Positions 27,573 through 36,461 of a DNA stretch of 64,000 nucleotides are shown here, one piece after another. Where the stretch lies: contig CP023455.1 in the NCBI GenBank assembly GCA_002356635.1, positions 60,474 through 124,473 of the forward strand, in the 5' to 3' direction. The notes beneath the pieces are model-generated. The model saw only the letters and a list, made by a program, of their open reading frames with translations. It had not been told where the DNA came from and searched no databases. The translations under genes were made by a program, and so were the position numbers. Every line of letters begins with the position of its first letter. The first letter of the stretch is position 1. Source of the DNA: Rhodobacteraceae bacterium QY30 (GTDB lineage: Bacteria > Pseudomonadota > Alphaproteobacteria > Rhodobacterales > Rhodobacteraceae).

Positions 27573-28436
27573 ATGGCGATCCTACCCGAACGGGCGCTGG
27601 CGCTGACCATCCCCGAGGTAGCCCAGACCTACACCCCGCGCGATGCGATGATCTACGCGCTGGGGATCGGCATCGGGCACGATCCGATGGACGAAGGCCA
27701 GCTGGGCTTTGTCTATGAACGCGGGCTGAAGGCCGTGCCGACGATGGCGGTGGTGCTGGGGGAAACGATCGACTGGGTCTATCACCCGGATCTGGGGATC
27801 GATGTGAACCAAACCCTGCATGGCGCCGAACGCGTCATCCTGCACCGGCCGCTGCCGCCTTCGGGCCGGGTGGTCGGGCAGATGCGGATCACGGGCCTGT
27901 CCGACAAGGGCGCGGGTCGCGGCGCGGTGGTCGTGGCGCGCAAGGAACTGACCTGTCCCGACACCGGCGCGCCTCTGGCGACGGTGGAACGCACGGCCTT
28001 TGCCCGGGCCGATGGCGGGTTCGGGGGCACGCATGGCGTGCCGCCCGATGCCCCCCATCCGCTGCCGGATCGCGCGCCAGACCAAAGCATCGACCTGCCG
28101 ACCATACCGCAGGCGGCGCTCTTGTATCGGCTGTCGGGCGATTACATCCCGCTGCACGCCGATCCGGCGCTGGCGCGGGCGGCGGGGTTTGACCGGCCGA
28201 TCCTGCACGGGCTTTGCAGCTTGGGCATCGCCTGTCACGCGGTGCTGCGGCTGTGCTGCGACCATGATCCCGACCGGATCGCCGAAATCGGCTGCCGCTT
28301 CACCGCGCCGGTCTACCCCGGCGAAACGCTGACGGTGGATCTGTGGCGCGATGGTGCCACGGTCAGCTTCCGCGCAACGGTGCGCGAACGCGGCGTGACG
28401 GCCGTGTCGAACGGACGCGCGATCCTTCGCGCCTGA
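27573..28436 (+). CDS. (R)-specific enoyl-CoA hydratase 2, MFE-2 type (MaoC fold)
   Basis: A 287-residue double-hotdog protein like the hydratase-2 domain of peroxisomal MFE-2. YTPRDAMIYALGIG opens the N-terminal hotdog; the C-terminal one carries the hydratase-2 catalytic pair Asp190 and His195 in SGDYIPLHADP and the GFDRPILHGL segment. It hydrates 2-trans-enoyl-CoA to the 3R-hydroxy form, commonly on bulky or branched substrates. It is paralogous to the protein at 44779-45627. It is located between TRAP permease and SDR, which could oxidise its product. Confidence 0.87.
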   Translation: MAILPERALALTIPEVAQTYTPRDAMIYALGIGIGHDPMDEGQLGFVYERGLKAVPTMAVVLGETIDWVYHPDLGIDVNQTLHGAERVILHRPLPPSGRVVGQMRITGLSDKGAGRGAVVVARKELTCPDTGAPLATVERTAFARADGGFGGTHGVPPDAPHPLPDRAPDQSIDLPTIPQAALLYRLSGDYIPLHADPALARAAGFDRPILHGLCSLGIACHAVLRLCCDHDPDRIAEIGCRFTAPVYPGETLTVDLWRDGATVSFRATVRERGVTAVSNGRAILRA

Positions 28437-28451
28437 ACGAAAGACCTGTTC

Positions 28452-29261
28452 ATGACGAAATCCCTTGCGGGCAAGACCGCAGTTGTCACCGGCGCGGCGC
28501 GCGGCATCGGGCGGGCCTATGCGCTGCGGCTGGCGCATCTGGGCGCCAATGTCGTCATCGCCGACATCAACATGCAGGGCGCCGCGAAGATCGGCGAAGT
28601 GCTGACCGCTGAGACCGTCATGGCCGAGGTCGAGGCGATGGGCGTCCGCGCCATCGGCGTCGAAGGCGATCTGCGAAAGCCCGAAACCGTCACGCGCCTG
28701 TTCGCCGAAGCGGTGGACACCTTTGGCGGTATCGACATCCTGGTGAACAATGCCGGCGCCGGCGTCTATCGCGGCAACGATCCCTTCCCGTCCCGAACCG
28801 CGCAGGAGGCCTATGACTTCCTGATGGACGTGAACCTGCGCTCGGCGGTGCTGTGCTGTCAGGCGGCGGCGCCGATCATGGCGGCGCGGGGCGGCGGGGC
28901 GATCGTCAACATCACCTCGCAAACCGGGCTGGTGCCGTTGAAGGGCGGGGCGATGGGGATCTATGGCGCGGCCAAGGCGGCCGTCGCATCCTACACGCGC
29001 AGCCTGGCGGCGGAACTGGGGCCGCAAGGGATCCGCGTCAACGCGCTGTCGCCGGGCATCACGCTGACGGCGCGGTTGCAGGCGCTGGACCCGGAAAATG
29101 GCGTGGGCACCCCCGAACAACTGGAAGCCATCGCCCTGCGCCGTTTCGCCCAGACGGACGACATGGCGAATGTGCTGGAATTCCTGGTCACCGACCTGTC
29201 GTCCTATGTGACAGGTCAGGTGATTTCGGTCTGTGGCGGGGCGGTGCTGACGCCAGGTTGA
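28452..29261 (+). CDS. SDR family oxidoreductase (3-hydroxyacyl-CoA dehydrogenase candidate)
   Basis: A 269-residue SDR with GAARGIG cofactor loop (about 13-19), NNAG, and the catalytic serine (TSQTG) and Y-x3-K (YGAAKAA). It is strikingly similar to the SDR at 58952-59761: both share GRAYALRL/KLA, LMDVNLRS-x-LCCQAAAP and VLEFLVTDxSxYVTGQVI. Position after a hydratase-2 suggests oxidation of a 3-hydroxyacyl-CoA or cyclic alcohol. Last gene of the racemase-TRAP-hydratase operon; a 15-base gap separates its stop from the convergent VOC gene. Confidence 0.83.
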   Translation: MTKSLAGKTAVVTGAARGIGRAYALRLAHLGANVVIADINMQGAAKIGEVLTAETVMAEVEAMGVRAIGVEGDLRKPETVTRLFAEAVDTFGGIDILVNNAGAGVYRGNDPFPSRTAQEAYDFLMDVNLRSAVLCCQAAAPIMAARGGGAIVNITSQTGLVPLKGGAMGIYGAAKAAVASYTRSLAAELGPQGIRVNALSPGITLTARLQALDPENGVGTPEQLEAIALRRFAQTDDMANVLEFLVTDLSSYVTGQVISVCGGAVLTPG

Positions 29262-29276
29262 CCGCCCCCGCGCGGC

Positions 29277-29684
29277 CTAAAGGGTGCCGCGCACAAATGC
29301 GGCGACGGCGCCCTTCGGACACAGTTCGATCACCGTGCCATGCGCTGCGCCCTTGGTGATCCAGCCGCGTCTGAGCGGCAGGTTTTCGGTGGCGGGCTGG
29401 TCATAGACCTTCAGGCCGCGCGCGCGATATTCGGCGATGGCGGCATCCAGGTCCTCGACCTCCAGCGCAACGACAACATCGCCGGGCTGCAGTTCGCTTT
29501 TGCCCGACGCCTCGACCAGTTCGACGATTGTTCCGTCGGGGTTGTCGAAGAACGCCAGCCGCAGCTGCAGTTCCGGGATGTCGCGGATCACGGCAGCGCC
29601 AAGGCCAAGGGTTTCGCCGTAGAAGGTCAGCGCCGGTTCCAGCGCGGGGACAAGGATGCCGATGTGGTCAAGGACGGGCTTCAT
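29277..29684 (-). CDS. VOC-family protein, methylmalonyl-CoA epimerase-like
   Basis: A 135-residue vicinal-oxygen-chelate protein with two beta-alpha-beta3 modules. LDHIGILVPALEPALTFY and the late HGTVIELCP segment give the His and Glu metal ligands expected for methylmalonyl-CoA epimerase or glyoxalase I. The epimerase reading fits propionyl/methylmalonyl-CoA produced from branched substrates, but a glyoxalase role is not excluded. ATG 29684 has GGGAG six bases upstream; longer frames upstream run through the divergent gene and are rejected. The shared promoter with the gene at 29772 bears the CAAGCGTATG element. Confidence 0.72.
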   Translation of the reverse strand: MKPVLDHIGILVPALEPALTFYGETLGLGAAVIRDIPELQLRLAFFDNPDGTIVELVEASGKSELQPGDVVVALEVEDLDAAIAEYRARGLKVYDQPATENLPLRRGWITKGAAHGTVIELCPKGAVAAFVRGTL

Positions 29685-29718
29685 GCGGGGCTCCCATGTT
29701 GTTTGGTAGATTATCTTG

Positions 29719-29731
29719 TGCAAGCGTATGA
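29719..29731. promoter_or_regulatory. Half-site GCAAGCGTATG between divergent genes
   Basis: GTGCAAGCGTATG in the 87-base gap between the VOC gene and the oxidoreductase matches the left half of AAGCGTACCGTATGCTT (18558). No second arm is evident, so the site may be weaker. Confidence 0.4.
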
Positions 29732-29771
29732 GGTGAGGGTGAAACCCGCAACCGCAAAGAGGGGGACAGCG

Positions 29772-30815
29772 ATGACAGAGCAGGTGAACCGCAGATGGAT
29801 CTATGCCCGGCCGTTGGAGGGTTCGCTGGCCATCGACCACTTTGCGCGGGACGACGTGCCTTTGCCCACGCTCCGGCAAGGGCAGGCGCTGGTGCGGACG
29901 CGGCTGATCTCGATCGACCCGGCGAACCGGCTGTACTTTGCCATGCAGGCCTACCGCCCGCAGCTGCAGCTGGGCGACGTGATGGCGGGCTTCGGCATCG
30001 GTGAGGTTGTCGCTTCGACCGATCCGCGGTTCCGGGTGGGCGATCTGTGGCACGGTGATTTCGGCTGGCAGGACTACGCGGTGCTGAACAGCTATGATCG
30101 CAATGAATTCACCTATCGCTGCACGCCCGATACCGATGATGACGCGCTGCTGGGGCTTTACGGCATCACCGGCATGACCGCCTGGTTCGGGGTCGATCTT
30201 CTGGCCCGGCCGGGCGCGGGGCAGACCGCCGTTGTCGCCGGTGCGTCGGGGGCCTGTGGTGGACTGATCGCGCAACTGCTGCGGATCCGCGGCTTTCGGG
30301 TGATCGGTCTTGCGGGCGGCGGTGCGAACTGCGCCCGCGTCCGGGCCGATTTCGGGGTTGAGGCGATGGACTACCGCGCGCCCGATCTGGCGGCGCGGCT
30401 GGCGGCTCTCTGTCCTGAGGGGGTGGATTTCTTCTCGGACGGCGCGGGTGGCACGGTCAGTTGCGCGACCTTGCCGCTGATGAAGCCGGGCGCGCCCTGG
30501 TACCATTACGGCAACCTTGCCGATTACGACCAGATCGTGCCGGGGCAGCCCATACCGCGCAATGACGGCTTTCTGACGCCCGAGTTGCGGGCGCTTTGCA
30601 AGGAACGGCGGCTGCGGCCGTCCTTCTTTGTGGTCTTCGACCATTACTGCCGCCGTCCCGAAGCCGAAGCGGACCTGCGCGCGCTTCAGGCCGAAGGCCG
30701 GATCATCGCCCCCGCGACAACGCTGGAGGGCTTCGAAAACCTGCCGCGCGCGCTGGTGGAGGGGGCCTTTGGGGCCCGGCGGGGCAAGTTCGGCAAGCTG
30801 AACCTGCGCCCCTGA
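29772..30815 (+). CDS. MDR-family NADP-dependent oxidoreductase
   Basis: A 347-residue zinc-free medium-chain reductase like CurA/leukotriene B4 dehydrogenase (DUF-type N-terminal followed by Rossmann domain). The cofactor segment is VVAGASGACGGLIAQLL (about residues 150-170). Such enzymes reduce the alpha-beta double bond of enones or enoyl compounds with NADPH. ATG 29772 follows GAGGGGG six bases upstream. A related MDR protein lies at 45641-46651, so the island has two. It is separated from the next operon by 140 bases carrying regulon motifs. Confidence 0.82.
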   Translation: MTEQVNRRWIYARPLEGSLAIDHFARDDVPLPTLRQGQALVRTRLISIDPANRLYFAMQAYRPQLQLGDVMAGFGIGEVVASTDPRFRVGDLWHGDFGWQDYAVLNSYDRNEFTYRCTPDTDDDALLGLYGITGMTAWFGVDLLARPGAGQTAVVAGASGACGGLIAQLLRIRGFRVIGLAGGGANCARVRADFGVEAMDYRAPDLAARLAALCPEGVDFFSDGAGGTVSCATLPLMKPGAPWYHYGNLADYDQIVPGQPIPRNDGFLTPELRALCKERRLRPSFFVVFDHYCRRPEAEADLRALQAEGRIIAPATTLEGFENLPRALVEGAFGARRGKFGKLNLRP

Positions 30816-30833
30816 TCCCAAGAAATGCGCCAG

Positions 30834-30880
30834 GGTATCGTAAGGTACTTTACAGAAAGCAACATCCAGATACAGTAACG
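30834..30880. promoter_or_regulatory. Regulon-type elements before the ACAD-nitroreductase operon
   Basis: GTATCGTAAGGTAC (30835-30848) and GATACAGTAACG (30869-30880) precede the gene at 30956. GTATCGTAAG recurs exactly at 37308-37317 before badI, and TACAGTA recurs at 37304 and 24518. Confidence 0.45.
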
Positions 30881-30955
30881 AATGGACAGTGGCGGTCGGA
30901 CCGCTCTGGTGCCCCAGGGCCAGCAAAAACCGGGGAACAGGAGGAGGAGAAAGAA

Positions 30956-32200
30956 ATGGACTTCACGATCCCGCAGGACATCACCGAAAAACTGGCCGAG
31001 CTTGATGCCTTCATCGAGGCCGAAATAAAGCCGCTGGAACGCGAGAACATGCAGTTCTTCGACCACCGCCGTGAATACGCCCGCACCGATTGGGAAAACG
31101 ATGGCCGCCCGCGGGATGAATGGCGCGCCCTGATCGAGGAAATGGAACGCCGCGCCGACAAGGCCGGGCATCTGCGCTACTGCCTGCCCAAGACCTGTGG
31201 GGGACAGGCCGCGGGCAACCTGGCCAACGCCGTGATCCGCGAACACCTGGCCGCCAAGGGCCTGGGCCTGCACAACGACCTTCAGGACGAAAGCTCGATC
31301 GTCGGCAACTTCCCGATCGTGCCCGCCATCGACAAGTTCGGCACGGCCGAACAGCGCGTCTACATCGACGGCATCATCACCGGAAAGCGCCACCTGGCTT
31401 TTGCGCTGACCGAACCGAAACACGGGTCGGATGCCACCTGGCTGGAAACCCGCGCGGTGAAGGACGGCGACCATTGGGTCATCAACGGCATGAAGCGCTG
31501 GAACAGCCAGGTCGCGCGGGCCGAGGCGAACCTGGTCTTTGCCCGCACCAGCGGGAAGGACGGCAGCGCCAAGGGCATCACCGCCTTCATCGTGCCGACC
31601 AATGCACCGGGCCACAACATCCTGTACAACCACTGGACCTTCAACATGCCTTCGGACCACGCCGAGGTGGAACTGAAGGACGTGCGCGTTCCCGACAGCG
31701 CCATCCTGCACAAGGAAGGCGAAGGCCTGCTGATCGCGCAGATGTTCGTGCATGAAAACCGTATCCGCCAGGCGGCCGGATCGATCGGGGCGGCGCGCTA
31801 CTGCATCGAACAGGCGGTGAAATACGCCAAGCAACGCATCATCTTCGGCGAACCTCTGGCCAGCCGACAGGCGATCCAGTTCCCGCTGGCGGAACTGCAT
31901 GCCGAAGTCGAGATCCTGCGAAACTACATCTTCCGCACCGCCTGGATGATGGATCGCGTCGATCCGCTGACCATCAGCGACCAGGTGTCCATCTGCAACT
32001 TCAAGGCCAACAACCTGGTCTGCAAGGCCGCCGATCTGGCGATGCAGGTGCATGGCGGCGTCGGCTACAGCCGTGCGATGCCGTTCGAACACATCTACCG
32101 CCACCATCGCCGCTACCGGATCACCGAAGGCTCGGACGAAGTGCAGAAGCGCCGGGTCGCGCAGGTCCTGTTCGGCTTCGGCAACAAGGCGGCGTCATGA
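30956..32200 (+). CDS. Acyl-CoA dehydrogenase, ACAD10/11-like
   Basis: A 414-residue acyl-CoA dehydrogenase. The C-terminal segment HGGVGYSRAMPFEHIYRHHR and ITEGSDEVQKRR is characteristic of the ACAD10/11-like group, with Glu in EGSDEVQ at the MCAD catalytic position. ALTEPKHGSDATWLETRA is the flavin and substrate region. Human ACAD11 acts on long or branched 4-hydroxylated acyl-CoAs; the substrate here is unknown. ATG 30956 follows GGAGGAGGAG. The stop overlaps the nitroreductase start as ATGA, so the operon is ACAD, nitroreductase, MFS, AliB-like ACAD. Confidence 0.87.
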   Translation: MDFTIPQDITEKLAELDAFIEAEIKPLERENMQFFDHRREYARTDWENDGRPRDEWRALIEEMERRADKAGHLRYCLPKTCGGQAAGNLANAVIREHLAAKGLGLHNDLQDESSIVGNFPIVPAIDKFGTAEQRVYIDGIITGKRHLAFALTEPKHGSDATWLETRAVKDGDHWVINGMKRWNSQVARAEANLVFARTSGKDGSAKGITAFIVPTNAPGHNILYNHWTFNMPSDHAEVELKDVRVPDSAILHKEGEGLLIAQMFVHENRIRQAAGSIGAARYCIEQAVKYAKQRIIFGEPLASRQAIQFPLAELHAEVEILRNYIFRTAWMMDRVDPLTISDQVSICNFKANNLVCKAADLAMQVHGGVGYSRAMPFEHIYRHHRRYRITEGSDEVQKRRVAQVLFGFGNKAAS

Positions 32201-32880
32201 AAGACGCAGGTCCGATGATGGACTTCGATTCCGCGGTGCGCGCGCGGCGGTCGGTGCGGGGATTCCGCCCCGACCCGGTTCCCCAGCCGGTGCTGGACGA
32301 GGTGTTTGCCCTGGCGCAATGGGCGCCGTCGAACTGCAACGTGCAGCCCTGGCTGCCGCATCTGGTGTCCGGCGCATCTCTTGCCGCGCTTGGTCAGAAG
32401 ATGGTTGCGGCTTCGCTTGCGGGTCAGGTGCCGGACCCCGATTTCAGCGCCGACCGGCGCTTTGACGGGGTCTACCGCGAACGGCAATATGACGCGGCGC
32501 GCCAGCTTTACGGTGCGATGGGGGTCGAACGCAACGACCGCCCCGGCCGCGATGCCGCCTACCGCCGCAACCTGGAATTCTTCGGTGCGCCGCATGCGGT
32601 GTTCCTGTTCATGCCCCGCGACTTCGACATCCGCGAGGCGGTGGACCTGGGGATCTATTCGCAGACGCTGATGCTGGCGATGACCACGCGCGGGATCGGA
32701 TCCTGCGCGCAAGGGGCGCTTTCGCTTTATCCGGGGATCATCCGCGATCACCTGGGCCTGGACGAGAGCCATCGCCTGCTGTTGGGGATTTCCTTCGGCT
32801 ACGAAGATCCGACGGTCCCGGCCAATGCCGCACGGGTCGGGCGGGCGCCGCTCTCCGAGGCGCTGGTCGACCACAGGTGA
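32197..32880 (+). CDS. Nitroreductase-family FMN oxidoreductase
   Basis: A 227-residue protein of the nitroreductase fold. The N-terminal RARRSVRGF basic segment binds the FMN phosphate, QWAPSNCNVQPW is the conserved FMN/dimer loop, and SFGYEDP closes the C-terminus. The family reduces nitro, enone or quinone substrates with NAD(P)H. In an acyl-CoA operon it could reduce a conjugated ring or enoyl intermediate, but this is inference. Start ATG 32197 overlaps the upstream stop; a second Met (MMDFD) lies six codons in. Confidence 0.82.
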   Translation: MKDAGPMMDFDSAVRARRSVRGFRPDPVPQPVLDEVFALAQWAPSNCNVQPWLPHLVSGASLAALGQKMVAASLAGQVPDPDFSADRRFDGVYRERQYDAARQLYGAMGVERNDRPGRDAAYRRNLEFFGAPHAVFLFMPRDFDIREAVDLGIYSQTLMLAMTTRGIGSCAQGALSLYPGIIRDHLGLDESHRLLLGISFGYEDPTVPANAARVGRAPLSEALVDHR

Positions 32881-34049
32881 CGCGCGCATTCTGGCCCACG
32901 CTGATCTTCCTTGCCCTGGGAAACTTCGCCGTGGGCACCAGCGGCTTTCTGGTGGTCGGCATCCTGCCGCAACTGACCGAAGGGCTGGGCGTCAGCCCGA
33001 CCCAGGGTAGCCTGCTGTTCACCATCTATGCCGCCGCCTATGCGATCGGCTCTCCGCTGCTGATTTCATCGACCGGCAGCGTCGGGCGGCGTCGCATCCT
33101 GCTGGCCGCGATTGCAACGGTGCTTGTCGCCACGCTGATCTGCGCCCTGACCCGGTCCTTCGGCGTGATGCTGGCGGCACGCATCCTGGCGGCGCTGGGG
33201 GGTGGGGTGTTCACCCCCGTTGCGGCGTCGGTTGTCTATGCGATGACCCCGCCGGAAAGCCGCGGCCGTGCCTTGGGGGTGGTCTTTGCAGGACTGCAAC
33301 TGTCGCAGGCGGCGGGCTTGCCGCTGGGGGTGCTGGCGGCCGGCCGGTTCGACTGGCCGATAGCCTTCGTGCTGGTGCTGGCGATCGCGGCGATTGCGGC
33401 GGCGGGCCTGATCCGCACCCTGCCGGGCAAGGTCCAGGTGCCGGTGACCAGCCTTCTGACGCTTCTGGAAACCGCGTTGGACCCGCGCATCCTTGTTGCG
33501 GTCAGCGTCATGGCGCTGCACCAATGCGCGATGATGGTCAGTTATGCCTTCATCGCGCCGCTGGTGCTGCGCCACGCGGGGAATGTCAGCCTTGCCGTTG
33601 CGGCCTTCGGCATTGGCGGCGTTATTTCCGGCCTGATGATGGCTCGGCTGGCCGCGCGGCTGGGGGCGGTGGGATCGCGGATGATCGCCGTTGCCTCGCA
33701 GTTGGTGACGCTGCCGGTCCTGTCCCTGCCCTTGCTGGGCGTGGCGCCGCTACCCGGTTCGGTGCTGCTGATCCTGCCGTTTGTCTGGCATCTTCTGGCC
33801 GGCGGCCTGACGATCCCGCAGCAGATCATCCTGATGGACCGCAACCCGGAACGCGGCGCGGTGGTTCTGGGGCTGAACGCAACCTTCAACTACCTGGGCA
33901 TCGCGGCAGGCGCGGCTCTGGGCGGGGCGGTGCTGCGGGGTCCGGGGCTTGACTGGCTGGGCGCTGTCGGCGCGGCCGTCGCGGGGCTGGCAGTGTTAAC
34001 CGCGATCTACAGCGAAACGCTTTACCGGCGCGCGGCGCTTGCAGCCTGA
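32877..34049 (+). CDS. MFS transporter (DHA1-type)
   Basis: A 390-residue membrane protein with twelve predicted helices and the loop-2/3 motif variant around GSVGRRRIL. It resembles the AraJ/DHA1 efflux group (GFLVVGILPQLTEGLGVS near the N-terminus). GTG 32877 overlaps the nitroreductase stop (GTGA). It could export toxic intermediates or take up the substrate; efflux is favoured by family. Transcribed with two acyl-CoA dehydrogenases. Confidence 0.85.
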   Translation: MTRAFWPTLIFLALGNFAVGTSGFLVVGILPQLTEGLGVSPTQGSLLFTIYAAAYAIGSPLLISSTGSVGRRRILLAAIATVLVATLICALTRSFGVMLAARILAALGGGVFTPVAASVVYAMTPPESRGRALGVVFAGLQLSQAAGLPLGVLAAGRFDWPIAFVLVLAIAAIAAAGLIRTLPGKVQVPVTSLLTLLETALDPRILVAVSVMALHQCAMMVSYAFIAPLVLRHAGNVSLAVAAFGIGGVISGLMMARLAARLGAVGSRMIAVASQLVTLPVLSLPLLGVAPLPGSVLLILPFVWHLLAGGLTIPQQIILMDRNPERGAVVLGLNATFNYLGIAAGAALGGAVLRGPGLDWLGAVGAAVAGLAVLTAIYSETLYRRAALAA

Positions 34050-34073
34050 CGGCGACGACACGAAGGAGACATC

Positions 34074-35222
34074 ATGATCCCAAACGAAGATCAGTCCGCA
34101 TTGCGTGACGCTGCCCGGCGCTTTTCGCGCGAAGTGCTGCTGCCTGATTTCATCAAGCGCGAAAAGGCGGGCGTGCTGGATCGCGACCTTCTGCGTGACA
34201 TGGGCGCGATGGGCCTTCTGGGCACCGACCTGCCCGAGGATCTGGGCGGGCTGGGCCAGACGTCGATCACCGCCGGTATCGTGGCCGAGGAGCTGGGCTA
34301 TGGCGATTTCAGCCTGAGCCAGCTGCCGGTCAACGTGTCACTGAACGGTGCCATCCTGAACCGGCATGCGCCGCGGGACATCCTGGAAGACATCCTGCCG
34401 CAGATGATCCGGGGTGAAAAGGTGATGGCGATCTGCCTGACCGAACCGCGCGGCGGATCGGATGCCGCAAACCTGCAACTGCGCGCGCGCCGCGATGGCA
34501 GCGACTATGTGCTGAACGGGGAAAAGACCTCGATCACCTTTGCGGGCTGTGCCGATGTGTTTCTGGTCTTCGCCCGCACCGGCGCGCCCGAGGACGGCGC
34601 GCATGGCGTTTCGGCCTTCTACATTCCCGAAGGCACGCCGGGCATCCACCGCACCACCTTCAACGACATCGCCAGCCCGATGATCGCGCGCGGGTCGGTG
34701 TTCTTTGAAGATGTCCGCATTCCCGAACATTGCCGTCTGGGCGGCGAAGGCAAGGGCTTCACCCAGGTCATGCAGGGCTTCGACTATTCGCGCGCCCTGA
34801 TCGCGCTGGAATGCGTCGGCGCCGCGCAGGCCTCGCTGGACGAAGCCTGGGCCTATGCGAAGGAACGCGAAGCCTTCGGCCGCCCCATCGGGCAGTTCCA
34901 GGGCGTCAGCGGCCCCCTGGCAGACGGCGACACGATGATCGCGGCGGTGCGCCAGCTGTCCTATCATTGTCTGGAGCTGCGCGAGGCCGGCCTGCCCCAT
35001 ACCGCTGAAGCGGCAATGGTGAAATGGCTGGGCCCGAAGACGGCCTTCGACGTGATCCACCAGTGCCTGCTGACCTTCGGCCATTACGGCTGGACGACCG
35101 ATTCCCCCCACCAGCAGCGCCTGCGCGAGGTGATGGGTCTGGAAATCGGCGATGGCACGGCGGGCGTGATGAAGCAGATCATCGCGCGGACGCGGATCGG
35201 CCGGGCTGCGGTTCCGTACTAA
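34074..35222 (+). CDS. Acyl-CoA dehydrogenase, cyclohexanecarboxyl-CoA dehydrogenase (AliB) type
   Basis: A 382-residue acyl-CoA dehydrogenase. FNDIASPMIARGSVFF and GFDYSRALIALECVGAAQAS are stretches I associate with AliB-type dehydrogenases, which oxidise cyclohexanecarboxyl-CoA to cyclohex-1-ene-1-carboxyl-CoA. The residue at the MCAD catalytic position is Asp360 (IGDGTAGVMK) instead of Glu, an unusual choice noted for alicyclic-ring dehydrogenases. It follows the MFS gene with AAGGAG before ATG 34074. Together with BadH/BadI it would supply the first oxidation of a ring acid. Confidence 0.75.
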   Translation: MIPNEDQSALRDAARRFSREVLLPDFIKREKAGVLDRDLLRDMGAMGLLGTDLPEDLGGLGQTSITAGIVAEELGYGDFSLSQLPVNVSLNGAILNRHAPRDILEDILPQMIRGEKVMAICLTEPRGGSDAANLQLRARRDGSDYVLNGEKTSITFAGCADVFLVFARTGAPEDGAHGVSAFYIPEGTPGIHRTTFNDIASPMIARGSVFFEDVRIPEHCRLGGEGKGFTQVMQGFDYSRALIALECVGAAQASLDEAWAYAKEREAFGRPIGQFQGVSGPLADGDTMIAAVRQLSYHCLELREAGLPHTAEAAMVKWLGPKTAFDVIHQCLLTFGHYGWTTDSPHQQRLREVMGLEIGDGTAGVMKQIIARTRIGRAAVPY

Positions 35223-35243
35223 GACGCAAAGGGCGCGCGAGCT

Positions 35244-36455
35244 TCAGCCGCGCGCCAGCGCGTCCCGATGTTCGGGGGCGGCAATCGCGATCAGCGCGGC
35301 GCGGCGGCCTTCGTGGCCAAGCCCGCGCAGATCGGCGCGCCCGAATTCGGTGATGACGACGTCGATATCAAACCGGCCCAGCGACACCGGCCCCGTTGCC
35401 GCGCCCATCCCGACGATACGGCTGACGGTGCCCTTGGCGGCTGTCGCCGGCAGCGCCACGATGCGCAACCCGTCCAGCCCGCGCGCGCCTGCAGCGAAAT
35501 CCGACGCCCCGCCCGGGCCGGACAGATAACCCTTTGGTGTGGCTTCGGCATAGGCTTGGCCTGCCAGATCGACCTCGATCGCGGAATTCACCGTCACGAA
35601 ACGGTCGATCGCGGCGATGGTCCGCAGATCATGGGTGACGGACGGCGGGGCGAACCGAAAGGCCGGGTCCGACGCTGCGTCGTAAAGCCGCCGCGTGCCA
35701 ATGGCGACGCCGGCGGTGATCGGGGCCCGCGCGCGCAGTGCGCCGGCCTCCAGCAAATTCAGGGTGGAATCGCCGATCAGGCCGGAATGGATTGCCAGAT
35801 CACGATGCGAGGTCAAGCCGCGCAGAACGGCTTCGGGCACCCGGCCCAAGCCCGCCTGCACGGTTGCGCCGTGGGGAATGATCTCGGCCGCCAGTCCGGC
35901 GATGGTCTGGCTGGTCGCGTCGGTGCCGGGATCGGATTCGGGCAATTCGCCATCGGCCTCGATCACGGCGGTCAGCGCATCGAACGGGATCGACCGGCCC
36001 TGCGTCCGCGGCAGGCGCGGGTTCACATGGGCGATGCGGATCGGAATGCTTTCCCAGATGTCGGCCAGGAAATCATTGACCGGGCCAAAGCTGCACTGGC
36101 CCGAAGCATCCGGGGGCGACACCATGAACAGCGCCGCCTGTGGCGGGTTCAGTGCCAGATCGCGGCGGATGTCGCGGTAGGGCAGGGGCAGGAAATCCAC
36201 CTGGCCGGGATGGGCCAGCATTTCGGGCAGCATGAAATAGGTGCGAAAGCGCGCGCCCGCCTGCAGAAGCGGCGCCATCGGGTTCAGCCCCGGCACGAAG
36301 ATGCCGGTGAAGGTCAGGCCGGACAGATCCTGCCCGGCCTGCAAAAGCCCCCCGCGAAGAACGGTGGAATCCCCCGAAGAGGCATGAAGCCAGATCGTTC
36401 CGGTGACCGGAAGATGATCGGGCAGCTGTTCGGGCCGTATCCGCGCGGGGGCCAT
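35244..36455 (-). CDS. Acetyl-CoA hydrolase/transferase-family CoA-transferase
   Basis: A 403-residue class I CoA-transferase of the 4-hydroxybutyrate CoA-transferase/acetyl-CoA hydrolase family (Cat1/Cat2, RipA). The nucleophilic glutamate is in VNSAIEVDLAGQ, and GRADLRGLGHEGRRAALI is a conserved C-terminal stretch. It could activate the substrate acid by CoA exchange. The family includes itaconate CoA-transferase, notable because the island also has a MaoC plus CitE-like pair. ATG 36455 has only a weak site. It is the last gene of badH-paaI-badI-CoA-transferase and lies six bases after badI. Confidence 0.82.
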   Translation of the reverse strand: MAPARIRPEQLPDHLPVTGTIWLHASSGDSTVLRGGLLQAGQDLSGLTFTGIFVPGLNPMAPLLQAGARFRTYFMLPEMLAHPGQVDFLPLPYRDIRRDLALNPPQAALFMVSPPDASGQCSFGPVNDFLADIWESIPIRIAHVNPRLPRTQGRSIPFDALTAVIEADGELPESDPGTDATSQTIAGLAAEIIPHGATVQAGLGRVPEAVLRGLTSHRDLAIHSGLIGDSTLNLLEAGALRARAPITAGVAIGTRRLYDAASDPAFRFAPPSVTHDLRTIAAIDRFVTVNSAIEVDLAGQAYAEATPKGYLSGPGGASDFAAGARGLDGLRIVALPATAAKGTVSRIVGMGAATGPVSLGRFDIDVVITEFGRADLRGLGHEGRRAALIAIAAPEHRDALARG

Positions 36456-36461
36456 GGTTCG

